From the NCBI GenBank assembly GCA_965279075.1, contig CBDIHI010000012.1, forward strand, positions 248,001 to 312,000: a DNA stretch of 64,000 bases. Reading direction: 5' to 3'. Under the pieces are notes generated by a model. It was not told the DNA's origin. It saw only the letters and a list, made by a program, of their open reading frames with translations, and did no database searches. The translations under genes and the position numbers were made by a program. Every line of letters starts with the position of its first letter. Position 1 is the stretch's first letter. Shown piece after piece: positions 53,937-62,308 of the stretch. Origin of the DNA: SZAS-79 sp965279075. Its GTDB lineage: Bacteria; Pseudomonadota; Gammaproteobacteria; Burkholderiales; SG8-39.

Positions 53937-54725
53937 TTGAAGCGGTCCACCGACTCCTCGCGCCCGCTCGCCGGCCGGACGGTCGTCGTAACGCGGCCCG
54001 AGCGCCATGCGGGCGTGCTTGCCGCGCTGCTCGAATCCGAGGGCGCGTGTGCGCTGCGCTATCCGGTCATCGACATCCAGCCATGTTCGTCCGCGGCGCT
54101 CGACGGCGTCCTGTCGCGGCTCGATTCGATCGACCTCGCGATCTTCGTGAGCCGCAATGCGGTCGAGTTCGGCATCGCCAGCGTTCGCGAGCGCCGGCCC
54201 TGGCCGCCCGGCCCGCGCGCAGCGGCGGTGGGCGCGGGTACGCGCCGCGCACTGGAGGCGCTGGGACTCACCGGCGTCGTCGCGCCCGGCGGGCCTGCGG
54301 ACAGCGCCGCGTTGCTGGCCGAGCCCGGCCTGGAGCCGATCGCGGGGCGGCGGGTCGTGATATTCCGCGGTGAGGGCGGGCGGGAGGAGCTTGCGACGGC
54401 GTTGCGCTCGCGCGGCGCACAGGTCGAATACGCCGAGTGCTACCGGCGCGTCGTCCCGGCGACCGATGTGGCGCCCCTGGTCAGGGAGTGGGGGCGCGGC
54501 GCCGTGGACGCGGTCGCCGTATCGAGCGGGGAGGGCCTCGCCAACCTCGCGAGGCTGCTTGGCGCGGCGGACGTGGGGTTGCTCGCCGGTACTCCGCTGT
54601 TCGTACCGCATGCGCGGGTCGCCGAACAGGCGCGCGCGCTGGGCGCCACGAGCGTCGTGGTGTGCGGCGCGCAGGACGAGGAAGTCCTTGCCGCGCTGGT
54701 TGCCTATTTTCGCAGCGCAGGCTAA
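53937..54725 (+). CDS. hemD: Uroporphyrinogen-III synthase HemD (TTG start)
   Basis: HemD cyclises hydroxymethylbilane to uroporphyrinogen III. With the TTG at 53937 it is 262 aa. RTVVVTRPERHAGVLAALL is the typical N-terminus; FVSRNAVEFGIA, AAVGAGTRRALEALG and the later AVSSGEGLANLARLL match the family. No ATG or GTG lies between the hemC stop and the conserved N-terminus, so TTG is the best start. It sits between hemC and hemX. Confidence 0.92.
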   Translation: MKRSTDSSRPLAGRTVVVTRPERHAGVLAALLESEGACALRYPVIDIQPCSSAALDGVLSRLDSIDLAIFVSRNAVEFGIASVRERRPWPPGPRAAAVGAGTRRALEALGLTGVVAPGGPADSAALLAEPGLEPIAGRRVVIFRGEGGREELATALRSRGAQVEYAECYRRVVPATDVAPLVREWGRGAVDAVAVSSGEGLANLARLLGAADVGLLAGTPLFVPHARVAEQARALGATSVVVCGAQDEEVLAALVAYFRSAG

Positions 54726-54749
54726 AACGGCGTCATCACGGAACCCGAA

Positions 54750-55793
54750 ATGAACGAACCCATCGCCACAGTCCCTGCCGAAGCACCGGCCTACGCCCGC
54801 CGCAACCGGCGCATCGCCGCGATCGCGGTCGTCGGCGCGCTGGTGCTGGCGGGCGCCTGGGGCTGGTACGACGCCCGCAGCCGCATCGGGGCCACCCAGG
54901 AGGAACTCGCGCGGCGCCTGCGCGACATCGAATCCGACAGCCGCGAGGCCAAGCTCCTCGCCAGGCAGTCGCAGGAGTCGATGCGCGAGGCGCAGGCCAA
55001 GATCGCGGTGCTCGAAGGCAAGCTCGCCGAGTCGCAGAGCCAGCAGCTGGCCCTGGAGTCGCTCTACCAGGAACTGTCGCGCAACCGCGACGAATGGGCG
55101 CTGGCCGAGATCGAGCAGGTGCTGACCATCGCCGCGCAGCAACTGCAGCTCTCAGGCAACGTGCGTGCGGGGCTCCTCGCCCTGCAGCTGGCCGAGTCGC
55201 GCCTCGCGCGCAGCGACCGGCCGCAGTTCATCCCGGTCAGGAAAGCCGTGGCGCGGGACATCGAACGCCTGCGCGCGCTGCCATCGCTCGACATCGCGGG
55301 GCTGTCGCTCAAACTCGACGGGCTGGTCGCCGCGGTCGACGGCCTGCCGCTCGCCTTCGACGAGCGCGCCGCCGACGCCGGCAAGGCCGCCCGCGCGGCG
55401 AAAGCGGAGCCCGACGGGTTCTTCACCCGCTTCGGGGTCGAAGTCTGGGGCGAACTGAAAAGCCTCATCCGCATCCGTGCGATGGACGCGCCCGAGGCGC
55501 CCCTGCTGCCGCCGTCGCAGGCTTACTTCCTGCGCGAGAACCTCAAGCTGCGCCTGCTGAACGCGCGCCTAGCGCTGGCGATGCGCGACGAGGCCGGGTT
55601 CCGCGAGGACCTGCGCGTCGCGCAGGCCTGGGTAGGGCGCTACTTCGACGCGCGGGCCAAGCCCGCCGGCGCATTCGCCACGCAGTTGAAGCAACTGGGT
55701 GGGACCACCTTCACCTTCGAGCTGCCCACGCTCTCCGACAGCCTCGAGGCGGTGCGCAGCTTCAAGGCGCGCCGCGAGCGCGGCGGCGCCTGA
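54750..55793 (+). CDS. hemX: HemX-like membrane protein
   Basis: This is a 347-aa protein, annotated in relatives as HemX / uroporphyrin-III C-methyltransferase-like, although the methyltransferase activity is doubtful for this type. One membrane helix (about residues 25-43) is followed by a coiled coil (about 48-110), then a helical periplasmic-type domain. ADWALAEIEQVLTIAAQQLQLSG-like REWALAEIEQ region is diagnostic. It stands in a conserved hemC-hemD-hemX-hemY operon. Confidence 0.88.
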   Translation: MNEPIATVPAEAPAYARRNRRIAAIAVVGALVLAGAWGWYDARSRIGATQEELARRLRDIESDSREAKLLARQSQESMREAQAKIAVLEGKLAESQSQQLALESLYQELSRNRDEWALAEIEQVLTIAAQQLQLSGNVRAGLLALQLAESRLARSDRPQFIPVRKAVARDIERLRALPSLDIAGLSLKLDGLVAAVDGLPLAFDERAADAGKAARAAKAEPDGFFTRFGVEVWGELKSLIRIRAMDAPEAPLLPPSQAYFLRENLKLRLLNARLALAMRDEAGFREDLRVAQAWVGRYFDARAKPAGAFATQLKQLGGTTFTFELPTLSDSLEAVRSFKARRERGGA

Positions 55794-55812
55794 GCTTGCG
55801 CGGGGCCGCGGC

Positions 55813-56985
55813 ATGAGGGCGCTGTTCTGGCTGCTGGCCGTGTTCGCGGGCGCGGTGGCGCTGGCGATCATCGGGCGCGGCAACGACGGCTATGCGCTGT
55901 TCGTCTACCCGCCATGGCGCGTCGAGGTTTCGCTGATCTTCTTCATCGTGCTGGCGGCGGGGCTCTTCGCCGTGCTCTATTTCTTCGCCCGCCTGGTCGA
56001 CCACGCCCTCAACCTGCCGCTGCACGTGCGCGCCTACCGCGAACGCCGCCGGGCCGAGAAGGCGCGCGATGCGCTGCTGGGCTCCGCGCAGGCCTACCTG
56101 GAAGGGCGCTTCGCGCGCGCCGAGAGCGATGCGCGCCGGGCCTGGGAGGCGGGCGAGTCGAGGGAGCTCGCGGCGCTGCTCGCCGCGCGCGCGGCGCACC
56201 AGTTGCGCTCGCGCGAACGCCGCGACGCCTGGCTCGAGCGCGCGGCCGACCATGGCGACCCGCTGCACGTCGCGCGGCTGGTCACCCGCGCCGAGCTGCT
56301 GCTCGAGGACCGCGATTACATGGGCGCGCGCGCGGTCCTGCGCGACCTGCACGGCTCCGGCCCCAAGCACATCGCGACGCTGAGGCTGCTCCTTCGCGCC
56401 GAGCTCGGCGCGCGCAACTGGGACGAGGTGCTGCGCCTGACGGGCGTGCTGTCCAAGCGCGACGCGATCTCGCCGACGCTGCAGGACGAGTACAAGAGCC
56501 AGGCACTCACGGAGCTGCTGGCCGCGCTGGCCGACGACCCGGCGGGTCTCGAGGCGCGCTGGCGCAGGCTCCTCTCGCGCGACCAGGCGATCCCGCGCGT
56601 CGCCGCCGCCGGCGCCCGGGTGGCCACCGCCGCGGGCCGCTCGGCGCTCGCGCGGGAGATCATCGAAAAGGCGCTGGCGCAGGAGTGGAACCCGGCGCTC
56701 GTGGACCTGTACGGGCACGCGGGTGCGGAGGACGTGCGCGCGAGGATCGAGCGGGCCGAGGGGTGGCTCCCCGGGCACCCGGGCGACGCGCGGCTGTTGC
56801 TGGCGCTCGGGCGCCTGTGCGTGCGCGGCGAACTCTGGGGCAAGGCGCAGAACTACCTCGAGGCGAGCCTGTCCTTCGAGCCGGGACGCGAGAAGCACCT
56901 GGCCCTCGCGCACCTCTTCGACAAGCTCGGCAAGGGCGCCGAGGCGAACCGGCATTTCAGGATGGCGGCGGAATCCGCGACATAG
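55813..56985 (+). CDS. hemY: HemY-like TPR membrane protein
   Basis: This 390-aa protein of the proteobacterial HemY family is unrelated to the Bacillus oxidase of that name. Two membrane helices (about residues 3-22 and 40-62) are followed by TPR-like helices. GYALFVYPPWRVEVSL is the HemY signature; LPLHVRAYRERRRAEKARDALL and the C-terminal AQNYLEASLSFEPG are typical. It ends the hem operon. The function is unknown, though it is linked to haem synthesis by position. Confidence 0.9.
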   Translation: MRALFWLLAVFAGAVALAIIGRGNDGYALFVYPPWRVEVSLIFFIVLAAGLFAVLYFFARLVDHALNLPLHVRAYRERRRAEKARDALLGSAQAYLEGRFARAESDARRAWEAGESRELAALLAARAAHQLRSRERRDAWLERAADHGDPLHVARLVTRAELLLEDRDYMGARAVLRDLHGSGPKHIATLRLLLRAELGARNWDEVLRLTGVLSKRDAISPTLQDEYKSQALTELLAALADDPAGLEARWRRLLSRDQAIPRVAAAGARVATAAGRSALAREIIEKALAQEWNPALVDLYGHAGAEDVRARIERAEGWLPGHPGDARLLLALGRLCVRGELWGKAQNYLEASLSFEPGREKHLALAHLFDKLGKGAEANRHFRMAAESAT

Positions 56986-57003
56986 CGGGCTTCTAGAATT
57001 CAA

Positions 57004-57022
57004 GACTTTATTTTATAAAGTC
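57004..57022. repeat. AT-rich inverted repeat after hemY
   Basis: A perfect GACTTTA / TAAAGTC 7-bp inverted repeat with a 5-nt loop lies between converging hemY and hemF. The stem is AT-rich and no T-run follows, so it is not a standard terminator. Confidence 0.6.
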
Positions 57023-57026
57023 CCCA

Positions 57027-57046
57027 CCAGGAGCCGGTCTCCGGGC
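57027..57046. repeat. Second copy of the dispersed GC-rich sequence
   Basis: This copy contains GGAGCCGGTCTCC (57030-57042), itself a GGAG/CTCC inverted repeat, and matches 18 of 20 bp at 30580-30599. Both copies lie between converging genes. Confidence 0.6.
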
Positions 57047-57051
57047 GATTT

Positions 57052-57069
57052 TGTACCGGTACCGGTACA
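57052..57069. repeat. Perfect 18-bp palindrome
   Basis: TGTACCGGTACCGGTACA reads the same on both strands and contains two tandem GTACCG units. It lies 19 bp past the hemF stop, in the gap to hemY. Confidence 0.8.
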
Positions 57070-57087
57070 TTCAGGACGGGAGCGGGG

Positions 57088-57984
57088 CTAAACCCAGTCC
57101 TTCGGGACGAGGAATTCCGAGTACAGCCGCGCCTCCGGCGAGCCCGCTTCCGGGGCCCAGTCGTACCGCCAGCGCACCACGGGCGGCATCGACATCAGGA
57201 TCGACTCGGTGCGGCCGCCCGACTGCAGGCCGAACAGCGTCCCGCGGTCCCACACCAGGTTGAACTCCACGTAGCGGCCGCGCCGGCAGGCCTGGAAATC
57301 CCGCTCTCGCTCCGTGTAGGGGAGGTCCTTGCGGCGTTCCAGGATCGGCACATAGGCCGCGAGGAAACGGTCGCCTACGCTCCGCATCAGCGAAAACGCG
57401 GTGTCGAAGCCGCCTTCGGAGTAATCGTCGAAGAAGATCCCGCCCACGCCGCGGGGCTCCTTCCTGTGCTTCAGGTAGAAGTACTCGTCGCACCACTTCT
57501 TGAAGCGCGGGTGGCAGGCGGCGCCGAACGGCTCGAGCGAGGCCTTGCACTCGGCATGGAAGTGCCGCGCGTCCTCCTCGAACCCGTAGTAGGGCGTGAG
57601 GTCCATGCCGCCGCCGAACCACCACACCGCGGGCTCGCCCTCTTTCAGCGCCACGAAGCAGCGCACGTTCATGTGGACGGTCGGGCAGTAGGGGTTGCGC
57701 GGGTGCAGCACCAGCGACACGCCCATGGCGTCGAAGCTGCGGCCGGCGAGCTCCGGCCGGCTGGCGGACGCCGACGGCGGGAGCTTCGCGCCCTGCACGC
57801 GGGAATACCCGACCCCGCCGCGCTCGAACACGCCGCCTTCCTCGATGATGCGGGTGAGCCCGCCGCCGCCTTCGGGGCGGTTCCAGGCGTCGGCGCGGAA
57901 GGCGCCGCCGTCGACGGCCTCGAGCGCCGCCACGATCCGCGACTGCAACCCGGTGAGGTACGCGCTGACGGCTCCGGTGTCCAC
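57088..57984 (-). CDS. hemF: Oxygen-dependent coproporphyrinogen-III oxidase HemF
   Basis: This 298-aa enzyme oxidatively decarboxylates coproporphyrinogen III to protoporphyrinogen IX and needs O2. Signatures are GGVGYSRVQG-like GGGGLTRIIEEGGVFE, HPRNPYCPTVHMNVRCFV, WWFGGGMDLTPYYGFEED, and EFNLVWDRGTLFGLQSGGRTESILMS read in two parts. It lies 1 bp downstream of purD. Using this form fits an aerobic lifestyle. Confidence 0.97.
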   Translation of the reverse strand: MDTGAVSAYLTGLQSRIVAALEAVDGGAFRADAWNRPEGGGGLTRIIEEGGVFERGGVGYSRVQGAKLPPSASASRPELAGRSFDAMGVSLVLHPRNPYCPTVHMNVRCFVALKEGEPAVWWFGGGMDLTPYYGFEEDARHFHAECKASLEPFGAACHPRFKKWCDEYFYLKHRKEPRGVGGIFFDDYSEGGFDTAFSLMRSVGDRFLAAYVPILERRKDLPYTERERDFQACRRGRYVEFNLVWDRGTLFGLQSGGRTESILMSMPPVVRWRYDWAPEAGSPEARLYSEFLVPKDWV

Positions 57985-57985
57985 G

Positions 57986-59254
57986 CTATTTCCGGATGGC
58001 GCGATGGCCTATGTCGCGGCGGAACTGCATGCCGGCGAAGCGGATCGGCTCCAGCGCCTCGTAGGCGCGCTTTTGCGCCATCTTCACGCTGTCGCCGAGC
58101 GCCGTGACGCACAGCACGCGCCCGCCGTTCGTGATCACGGACTTCCCGTCCAGCTTCGTGCCCGCATGGAACACGTGCGTATCGGCGGTCGACCTGGAAA
58201 GCCCTTCGATCGCGTCGCCTTTCGCCGGATCCTCCGGGTAGCCGCCGGCGGCCATCACCACGCCGAGCGCGCAACGCCGGTCCCACTCGGCCTCGGCCTG
58301 GTCGAGCGTGCCGTCGACGGCGTGCTCGACGAGGTCGAGCAGGTCGGATTTCAGCCGCAGGATGATCGGCTGGGTCTCCGGGTCGCCCATGCGGCAGTTG
58401 AACTCCAGCGTCTTCGCGTTGCCGGCCTTGTCGATCATCAGGCCGGCGTAGAGGAATCCTGTGTAGGGCAGGCCGTCCTTCGCCATGCCGGCCATCGTCG
58501 GCAGGATGATCTCGCGCATCACGCGCGCGTGGACCTGCGGGGTGACCACGGGGGCGGGCGAGTACGCGCCCATGCCGCCGGTGTTGGGGCCCTGGTCGCC
58601 GTCCTTCAGGCGCTTGTGGTCCTGGCTGGTGGCGAGCGCCAGCACATGGGCGCCGTCGCACATCACGATGAAGCTCGCCTCCTCGCCCTCGAGGCATTCC
58701 TCGATGACGACGCGGGCGCCGGCCTCGCCGAACACCTTGCCGCCGAGCATCATGTCGACCGCGGCGAGGGCCTCGTCGAGCGTCGTGGCGACGACCACGC
58801 CCTTGCCCGCCGCGAGGCCGTCGGCCTTCACGACGATGGGCGCGCCCTGCTCGCGGATGTACTGCTTCGCCTTCGCGGGGTCGCTGAACGTGGCGTAGCG
58901 CGCCGTCGGGATCGCATGCCTCACCATGAACTGCTTGGCGAAATCCTTGGAGGCCTCGAGTTGCGCGGCGGCCTGCGTGGGGCCGAAGATCTTCAGGCCC
59001 TTGGCGCGGAACGCGTCCACGATCCCCGCGGCGAGCGGGGCCTCGGGACCGACCACGGTGAGGTATACGTCCTCGCGTTCGGCAAATGCGACGAGCGCCT
59101 TGATGTCGGTCAGCGGGACGTTCTCCAGCCCCGGCTCGGTGGCGGTGCCGCCGTTGCCCGGCGCGACGAAGACTTTCTGCACGCGCGGGCTGTGCGCGAG
59201 CTTCCATGCGAGCGCGTGCTCGCGTCCCCCCGACCCGACGACGAGCAGTTTCAT
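57986..59254 (-). CDS. purD: Phosphoribosylamine-glycine ligase PurD
   Basis: This 422-aa ATP-grasp enzyme makes glycinamide ribonucleotide, step two of purine synthesis. It begins MKLLVVGSGGREHALAWKL. VVKADGLAAGKGVVVA, the signature RMGDPETQPIILRL and the DQGPNTGGMGAYSPAPV segment are typical. It lies 12 bp after purH. Confidence 0.97.
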   Translation of the reverse strand: MKLLVVGSGGREHALAWKLAHSPRVQKVFVAPGNGGTATEPGLENVPLTDIKALVAFAEREDVYLTVVGPEAPLAAGIVDAFRAKGLKIFGPTQAAAQLEASKDFAKQFMVRHAIPTARYATFSDPAKAKQYIREQGAPIVVKADGLAAGKGVVVATTLDEALAAVDMMLGGKVFGEAGARVVIEECLEGEEASFIVMCDGAHVLALATSQDHKRLKDGDQGPNTGGMGAYSPAPVVTPQVHARVMREIILPTMAGMAKDGLPYTGFLYAGLMIDKAGNAKTLEFNCRMGDPETQPIILRLKSDLLDLVEHAVDGTLDQAEAEWDRRCALGVVMAAGGYPEDPAKGDAIEGLSRSTADTHVFHAGTKLDGKSVITNGGRVLCVTALGDSVKMAQKRAYEALEPIRFAGMQFRRDIGHRAIRK

Positions 59255-59266
59255 GTCAGTGCCTGC

Positions 59267-60826
59267 TCAGTGGCGGAAATGGCGCGCGCCCGTGAGGACC
59301 ATGGCGATGCCGCGCTCGTCGGCCGCGGCGATCACTTCGTCGTCGCGCACGCTGCCGCCGGGCTGGATCACGGCCGTCGCGCCGGAGTCTATGACGACGT
59401 CCAGGCCGTCGCGGAACGGGAAGAAGGCGTCCGAGGCCGCGCAGCTGCCGGCGAGGTCGAGCCCCGCGTTCTTCGCCTTGATGGAGGCGATGCGCGCGCT
59501 GTCGATGCGGCTCATCTGCCCGGCGCCGACGCCGAGCGTCATCGAGTCGCGGCAGAATACGATGGCGTTCGATTTCACGAACTTCGCCACGCGCCAGGCG
59601 AACATGAGGTCGCGCAGCTGCGCCTCGGTCGGGGCTTTCTTCGTGACGACCTTGAGTTCGGATGCGGCGACGTTCTTCGCGTCGGGGCCCTGCACCAGCA
59701 TCCCGCCGCCGATGCGCTTGAAGTCGAAGGCCATCGCGGCGTGCGCGAGCGGCACTTCGAGCACGCGCAGGTTGGCCTTGGCGGCGAACGCCTGCCGGGC
59801 CTCGGGCTCCACGCGCGGCGCGATGATGACTTCGGCGAACTGCTTGCCGACTTCCTCGGCCGTGGCGCGGTCGATCGCGCGGTTGAAGGCGATGATGCCG
59901 CCGAACGCGGAAGTCGGGTCGGTGGAGAACGCCCGGGCATAGGCCGCGAGCAGGGTCTCGGCCACCGCGACGCCGCAGGGGTTGGCGTGCTTGATGATCA
60001 CGCAGGCCGGCTCGGAGAAGCTCTTCACGCATTCCCATGCGGCGTCCGCGTCGGCGATGTTGTTGTAGGAGAGCTCCTTGCCCTGCAGCTGGCGGTAGCG
60101 CGCGAGCCCGCCTTCGACCGGTTTGGCATCGCGGTAGAACGCCGCGGCCTGGTGCGGATTCTCGCCGTAGCGCAGGTCCTGGAGCTTCTCGAACTGCAGG
60201 TTGAGCACCTCGGGGTAGGCCTTGCGCGCATTCTGCGCATCGAGCGAGAACAGGTAGTTCGCGATCGCGCCGTCATACGCCGCGGTATGCGCGAAGACCT
60301 TCTTGGCGAGCGCGAAGCGGGTGCCTTCGGCGACCTCGCCGCTCGCGCGGATCTCCTCAAGCACGCGGCCGTAGTCGGCCGGGTCGACGACCACCGCCAC
60401 GCTGCCGTAGTTCTTGGCCGCGGCGCGGATCATGGCCGGGCCGCCGATGTCGATGTTCTCGACCGCGTCCTCGAGCCGGCAATCGGGATCGGCCACGGTC
60501 GCCTGGAAGGGGTAGAGGTTGACCACGATCAGGTCGATCGGCTCGATGTCCGCCGCGCGGATCGCCGCCATGTGCTCGCGCGAGTCGCGCCGCGCGAGGA
60601 TTCCGCCGTGGATCTTCGGGTGCAGCGTCTTCACGCGGCCGTCGAGCATCTCGGGAAAGCCCGTATGCGCGGAGACCTCGGTGGCCGCGACGCCGGATTT
60701 CTCCAGCAGCTTCGCAGTGCCGCCGGTGGACAGGATGCGCACGCCCAATCCGGCGAGGGCCTGCGCGAACTCGACCAGCCCGGTCTTGTCGGAAACGCTG
60801 ATCAGCGCCTGGCGGACCTTGTTCAT
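59267..60826 (-). CDS. purH: Bifunctional AICAR transformylase / IMP cyclohydrolase PurH
   Basis: This 519-aa enzyme catalyses the last two steps of IMP synthesis. The N-terminal cyclohydrolase domain has ALISVSDKTGLVEFA and GRVKTLHPKIHGGILARRD. The C-terminal transformylase domain has YNNIADADAAWECV, VIIKHANPCGVA, and the C-terminal DEVIAAADERGIAMVLTG with RHFRH. It is 16 bp after fis, forming dusB-fis-purH-purD-hemF. Confidence 0.97.
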   Translation of the reverse strand: MNKVRQALISVSDKTGLVEFAQALAGLGVRILSTGGTAKLLEKSGVAATEVSAHTGFPEMLDGRVKTLHPKIHGGILARRDSREHMAAIRAADIEPIDLIVVNLYPFQATVADPDCRLEDAVENIDIGGPAMIRAAAKNYGSVAVVVDPADYGRVLEEIRASGEVAEGTRFALAKKVFAHTAAYDGAIANYLFSLDAQNARKAYPEVLNLQFEKLQDLRYGENPHQAAAFYRDAKPVEGGLARYRQLQGKELSYNNIADADAAWECVKSFSEPACVIIKHANPCGVAVAETLLAAYARAFSTDPTSAFGGIIAFNRAIDRATAEEVGKQFAEVIIAPRVEPEARQAFAAKANLRVLEVPLAHAAMAFDFKRIGGGMLVQGPDAKNVAASELKVVTKKAPTEAQLRDLMFAWRVAKFVKSNAIVFCRDSMTLGVGAGQMSRIDSARIASIKAKNAGLDLAGSCAASDAFFPFRDGLDVVIDSGATAVIQPGGSVRDDEVIAAADERGIAMVLTGARHFRH

Positions 60827-60842
60827 GGGGCGGCGGCCGCGC

Positions 60843-61082
60843 TCAGCCCTTGATGCGCAATTGCTGCATCTTCTTGCGCAGCGTGTTGCGGTCGATGCCG
60901 AGCATGATGGCGGCCTGGGTCAGGTTGCCCTCGGCCTGGCCGAGGACCAGCTCGATCATCGGCTTCTCGACGTTCTTCAGCACCATGTCGTAGATCGAGG
61001 TCGGCTTCTCGCCGTCCATGTCCTTGAAGTAGCGCTCGAGCGAACGCTTCACTGCGTCATGCAGTTCGTTGTTGCGGCTCAT
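60843..61082 (-). CDS. fis: Fis family nucleoid-associated DNA-binding protein
   Basis: This is a 79-aa Fis protein, shorter at the N-terminus than E. coli Fis as usual in betaproteobacteria. The C-terminal helix-turn-helix GNLTQAAIMLGIDRNTLRKK is intact, and VEKPMIELVLGQ forms the dimer core. The ATG overlaps the dusB stop by ATGA, the conserved dusB-fis arrangement. Fis bends DNA and tunes rRNA and growth-related promoters. Confidence 0.95.
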   Translation of the reverse strand: MSRNNELHDAVKRSLERYFKDMDGEKPTSIYDMVLKNVEKPMIELVLGQAEGNLTQAAIMLGIDRNTLRKKMQQLRIKG

Positions 61083-62116
61083 GCGGCGAGTTTCTCCCTG
61101 AAGTGCGTCGCGTCGTCGTTCGCGCGCCCGTAACGCAACCGCTCGCCCCCCTCGGCGAGGCCTTCGAACCATGCGCCTACGGCGGCAAGCTGCGCGTCGG
61201 CGGACTCGAGCCTGTTCATTTCGCGGCGGAAAGCCTCGCCGCCCGGCAGGCCTTCCACGTACCAGCCTATGTGCTTCCTGGCGACGCGTACGCCGTGCTC
61301 GTCGCCGTAGAACCCGTACAGCCCCAGCAGGTGGCCGTGCAGCACTTCGCGGATCTCGGCCACCAGCGGCGGCGCGAGGTGCGTGCCGGTGGCGAGGAAA
61401 TGCCCGATCTCGCGGAAGATCCACGGCCGGCCCTGCGCGGCGCGGCCGATCATCACGCCGTCGGCGCCGGTCCGCGCCAGCACGGCGCGGGCGTCCGCGG
61501 GCGACGTGATGTCGCCGTTGGCGATCACCGGGATCCCGACCGCGGCCTTCACTGCGGCGATCGTGTCGTATTCGGCATGGCCGTTGAACCTGCAGGCGCG
61601 CGTCCGGCCGTGCACCGTGAGCAGCCGGATCCCGGCGGCCTCGGCGATGCGCGCGACGCGAACCGCGTTCCTGGAGGCGGGATCCGGGCCGGTGCGGATT
61701 TTGAGGGTGACGGGCACGTCGACGGCGCCCACGACGGCCTCGAGGATGGCGGCCACCAGCGGTTCGTTGCCGAGCAGCGCCGAGCCGGCTGCCACGTTGC
61801 AGACCTTCTTCGCGGGGCAGCCCATGTTGATGTCGATGATCTGCGCGCCGAGGCCCACGTTGTAGCGCGCCGCGTCCGCCATCATGGCCGGGTCGGCACC
61901 GGCGATCTGCACCGAGATCGGGTCTGCCTCCCCGGCATGGTCGGTGCGCAGGCGGGATTTGCGCGTGTCGCGCAGCTCGGGCTTCGAGGACACCATTTCG
62001 GATACGGCGAGGCCCGCGCCGAAACGCTTGCACAGTTGGCGGAACGGCCTGTCCGTGACACCGGCCATCGGCGCAACGAACAAAGCATTGCGCAATACGT
62101 ACGCGCCAAGCTGCAT
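61079..62116 (-). CDS. dusB: tRNA-dihydrouridine synthase DusB
   Basis: This 345-aa FMN enzyme reduces a uridine in the tRNA D-loop. FVAPMAGVTDRPFRQLC opens the barrel; IDINMGCPAKKVCNVAAGSA carries the catalytic Cys; VTLKIRTG, TVHGRTRACRFNGHA and GADGVMIGRAAQGRPW are typical. The 192 bp upstream hold no gene. A TAGAAT (complement 62153-62158) could be its -10, and a run of nine T lies beyond it on the minus strand. Confidence 0.95.
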   Translation of the reverse strand: MQLGAYVLRNALFVAPMAGVTDRPFRQLCKRFGAGLAVSEMVSSKPELRDTRKSRLRTDHAGEADPISVQIAGADPAMMADAARYNVGLGAQIIDINMGCPAKKVCNVAAGSALLGNEPLVAAILEAVVGAVDVPVTLKIRTGPDPASRNAVRVARIAEAAGIRLLTVHGRTRACRFNGHAEYDTIAAVKAAVGIPVIANGDITSPADARAVLARTGADGVMIGRAAQGRPWIFREIGHFLATGTHLAPPLVAEIREVLHGHLLGLYGFYGDEHGVRVARKHIGWYVEGLPGGEAFRREMNRLESADAQLAAVGAWFEGLAEGGERLRYGRANDDATHFREKLAA

Positions 62117-62308
62117 CGGTCGGAGTCGGTGTTGGAATGCGAAGGGAGACGAATTCTATACGTTCCACCGCCAAAAAAAAATCGCGCCGCGGACAGTTGT
62201 CTCGCACGCGCAACAGCAGTGCGCCGGCGGATGCATCGCAACGCACCAAACAAGTGAACTTGCGGCAGGGGCCGCACCAGGCGTGCTGGCGCGTGCGCCG
62301 AAAGCGTG

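Noticed and set aside
57695..60853. Very long open frame (1052 codons) on the plus strand
   Set aside because: It is antisense to purD and purH, which match known families over full length. Long antisense frames are expected in GC-rich genes, and its residue make-up (His, Arg, Val, Asp-rich) has no domain.
62173..62181. Run of nine A (T on minus strand) upstream of dusB as a ubiH terminator or UP element
   Set aside because: No stable stem directly precedes the T-run on the minus strand, and its position relative to a possible -10 does not give a clear -35 or UP element.
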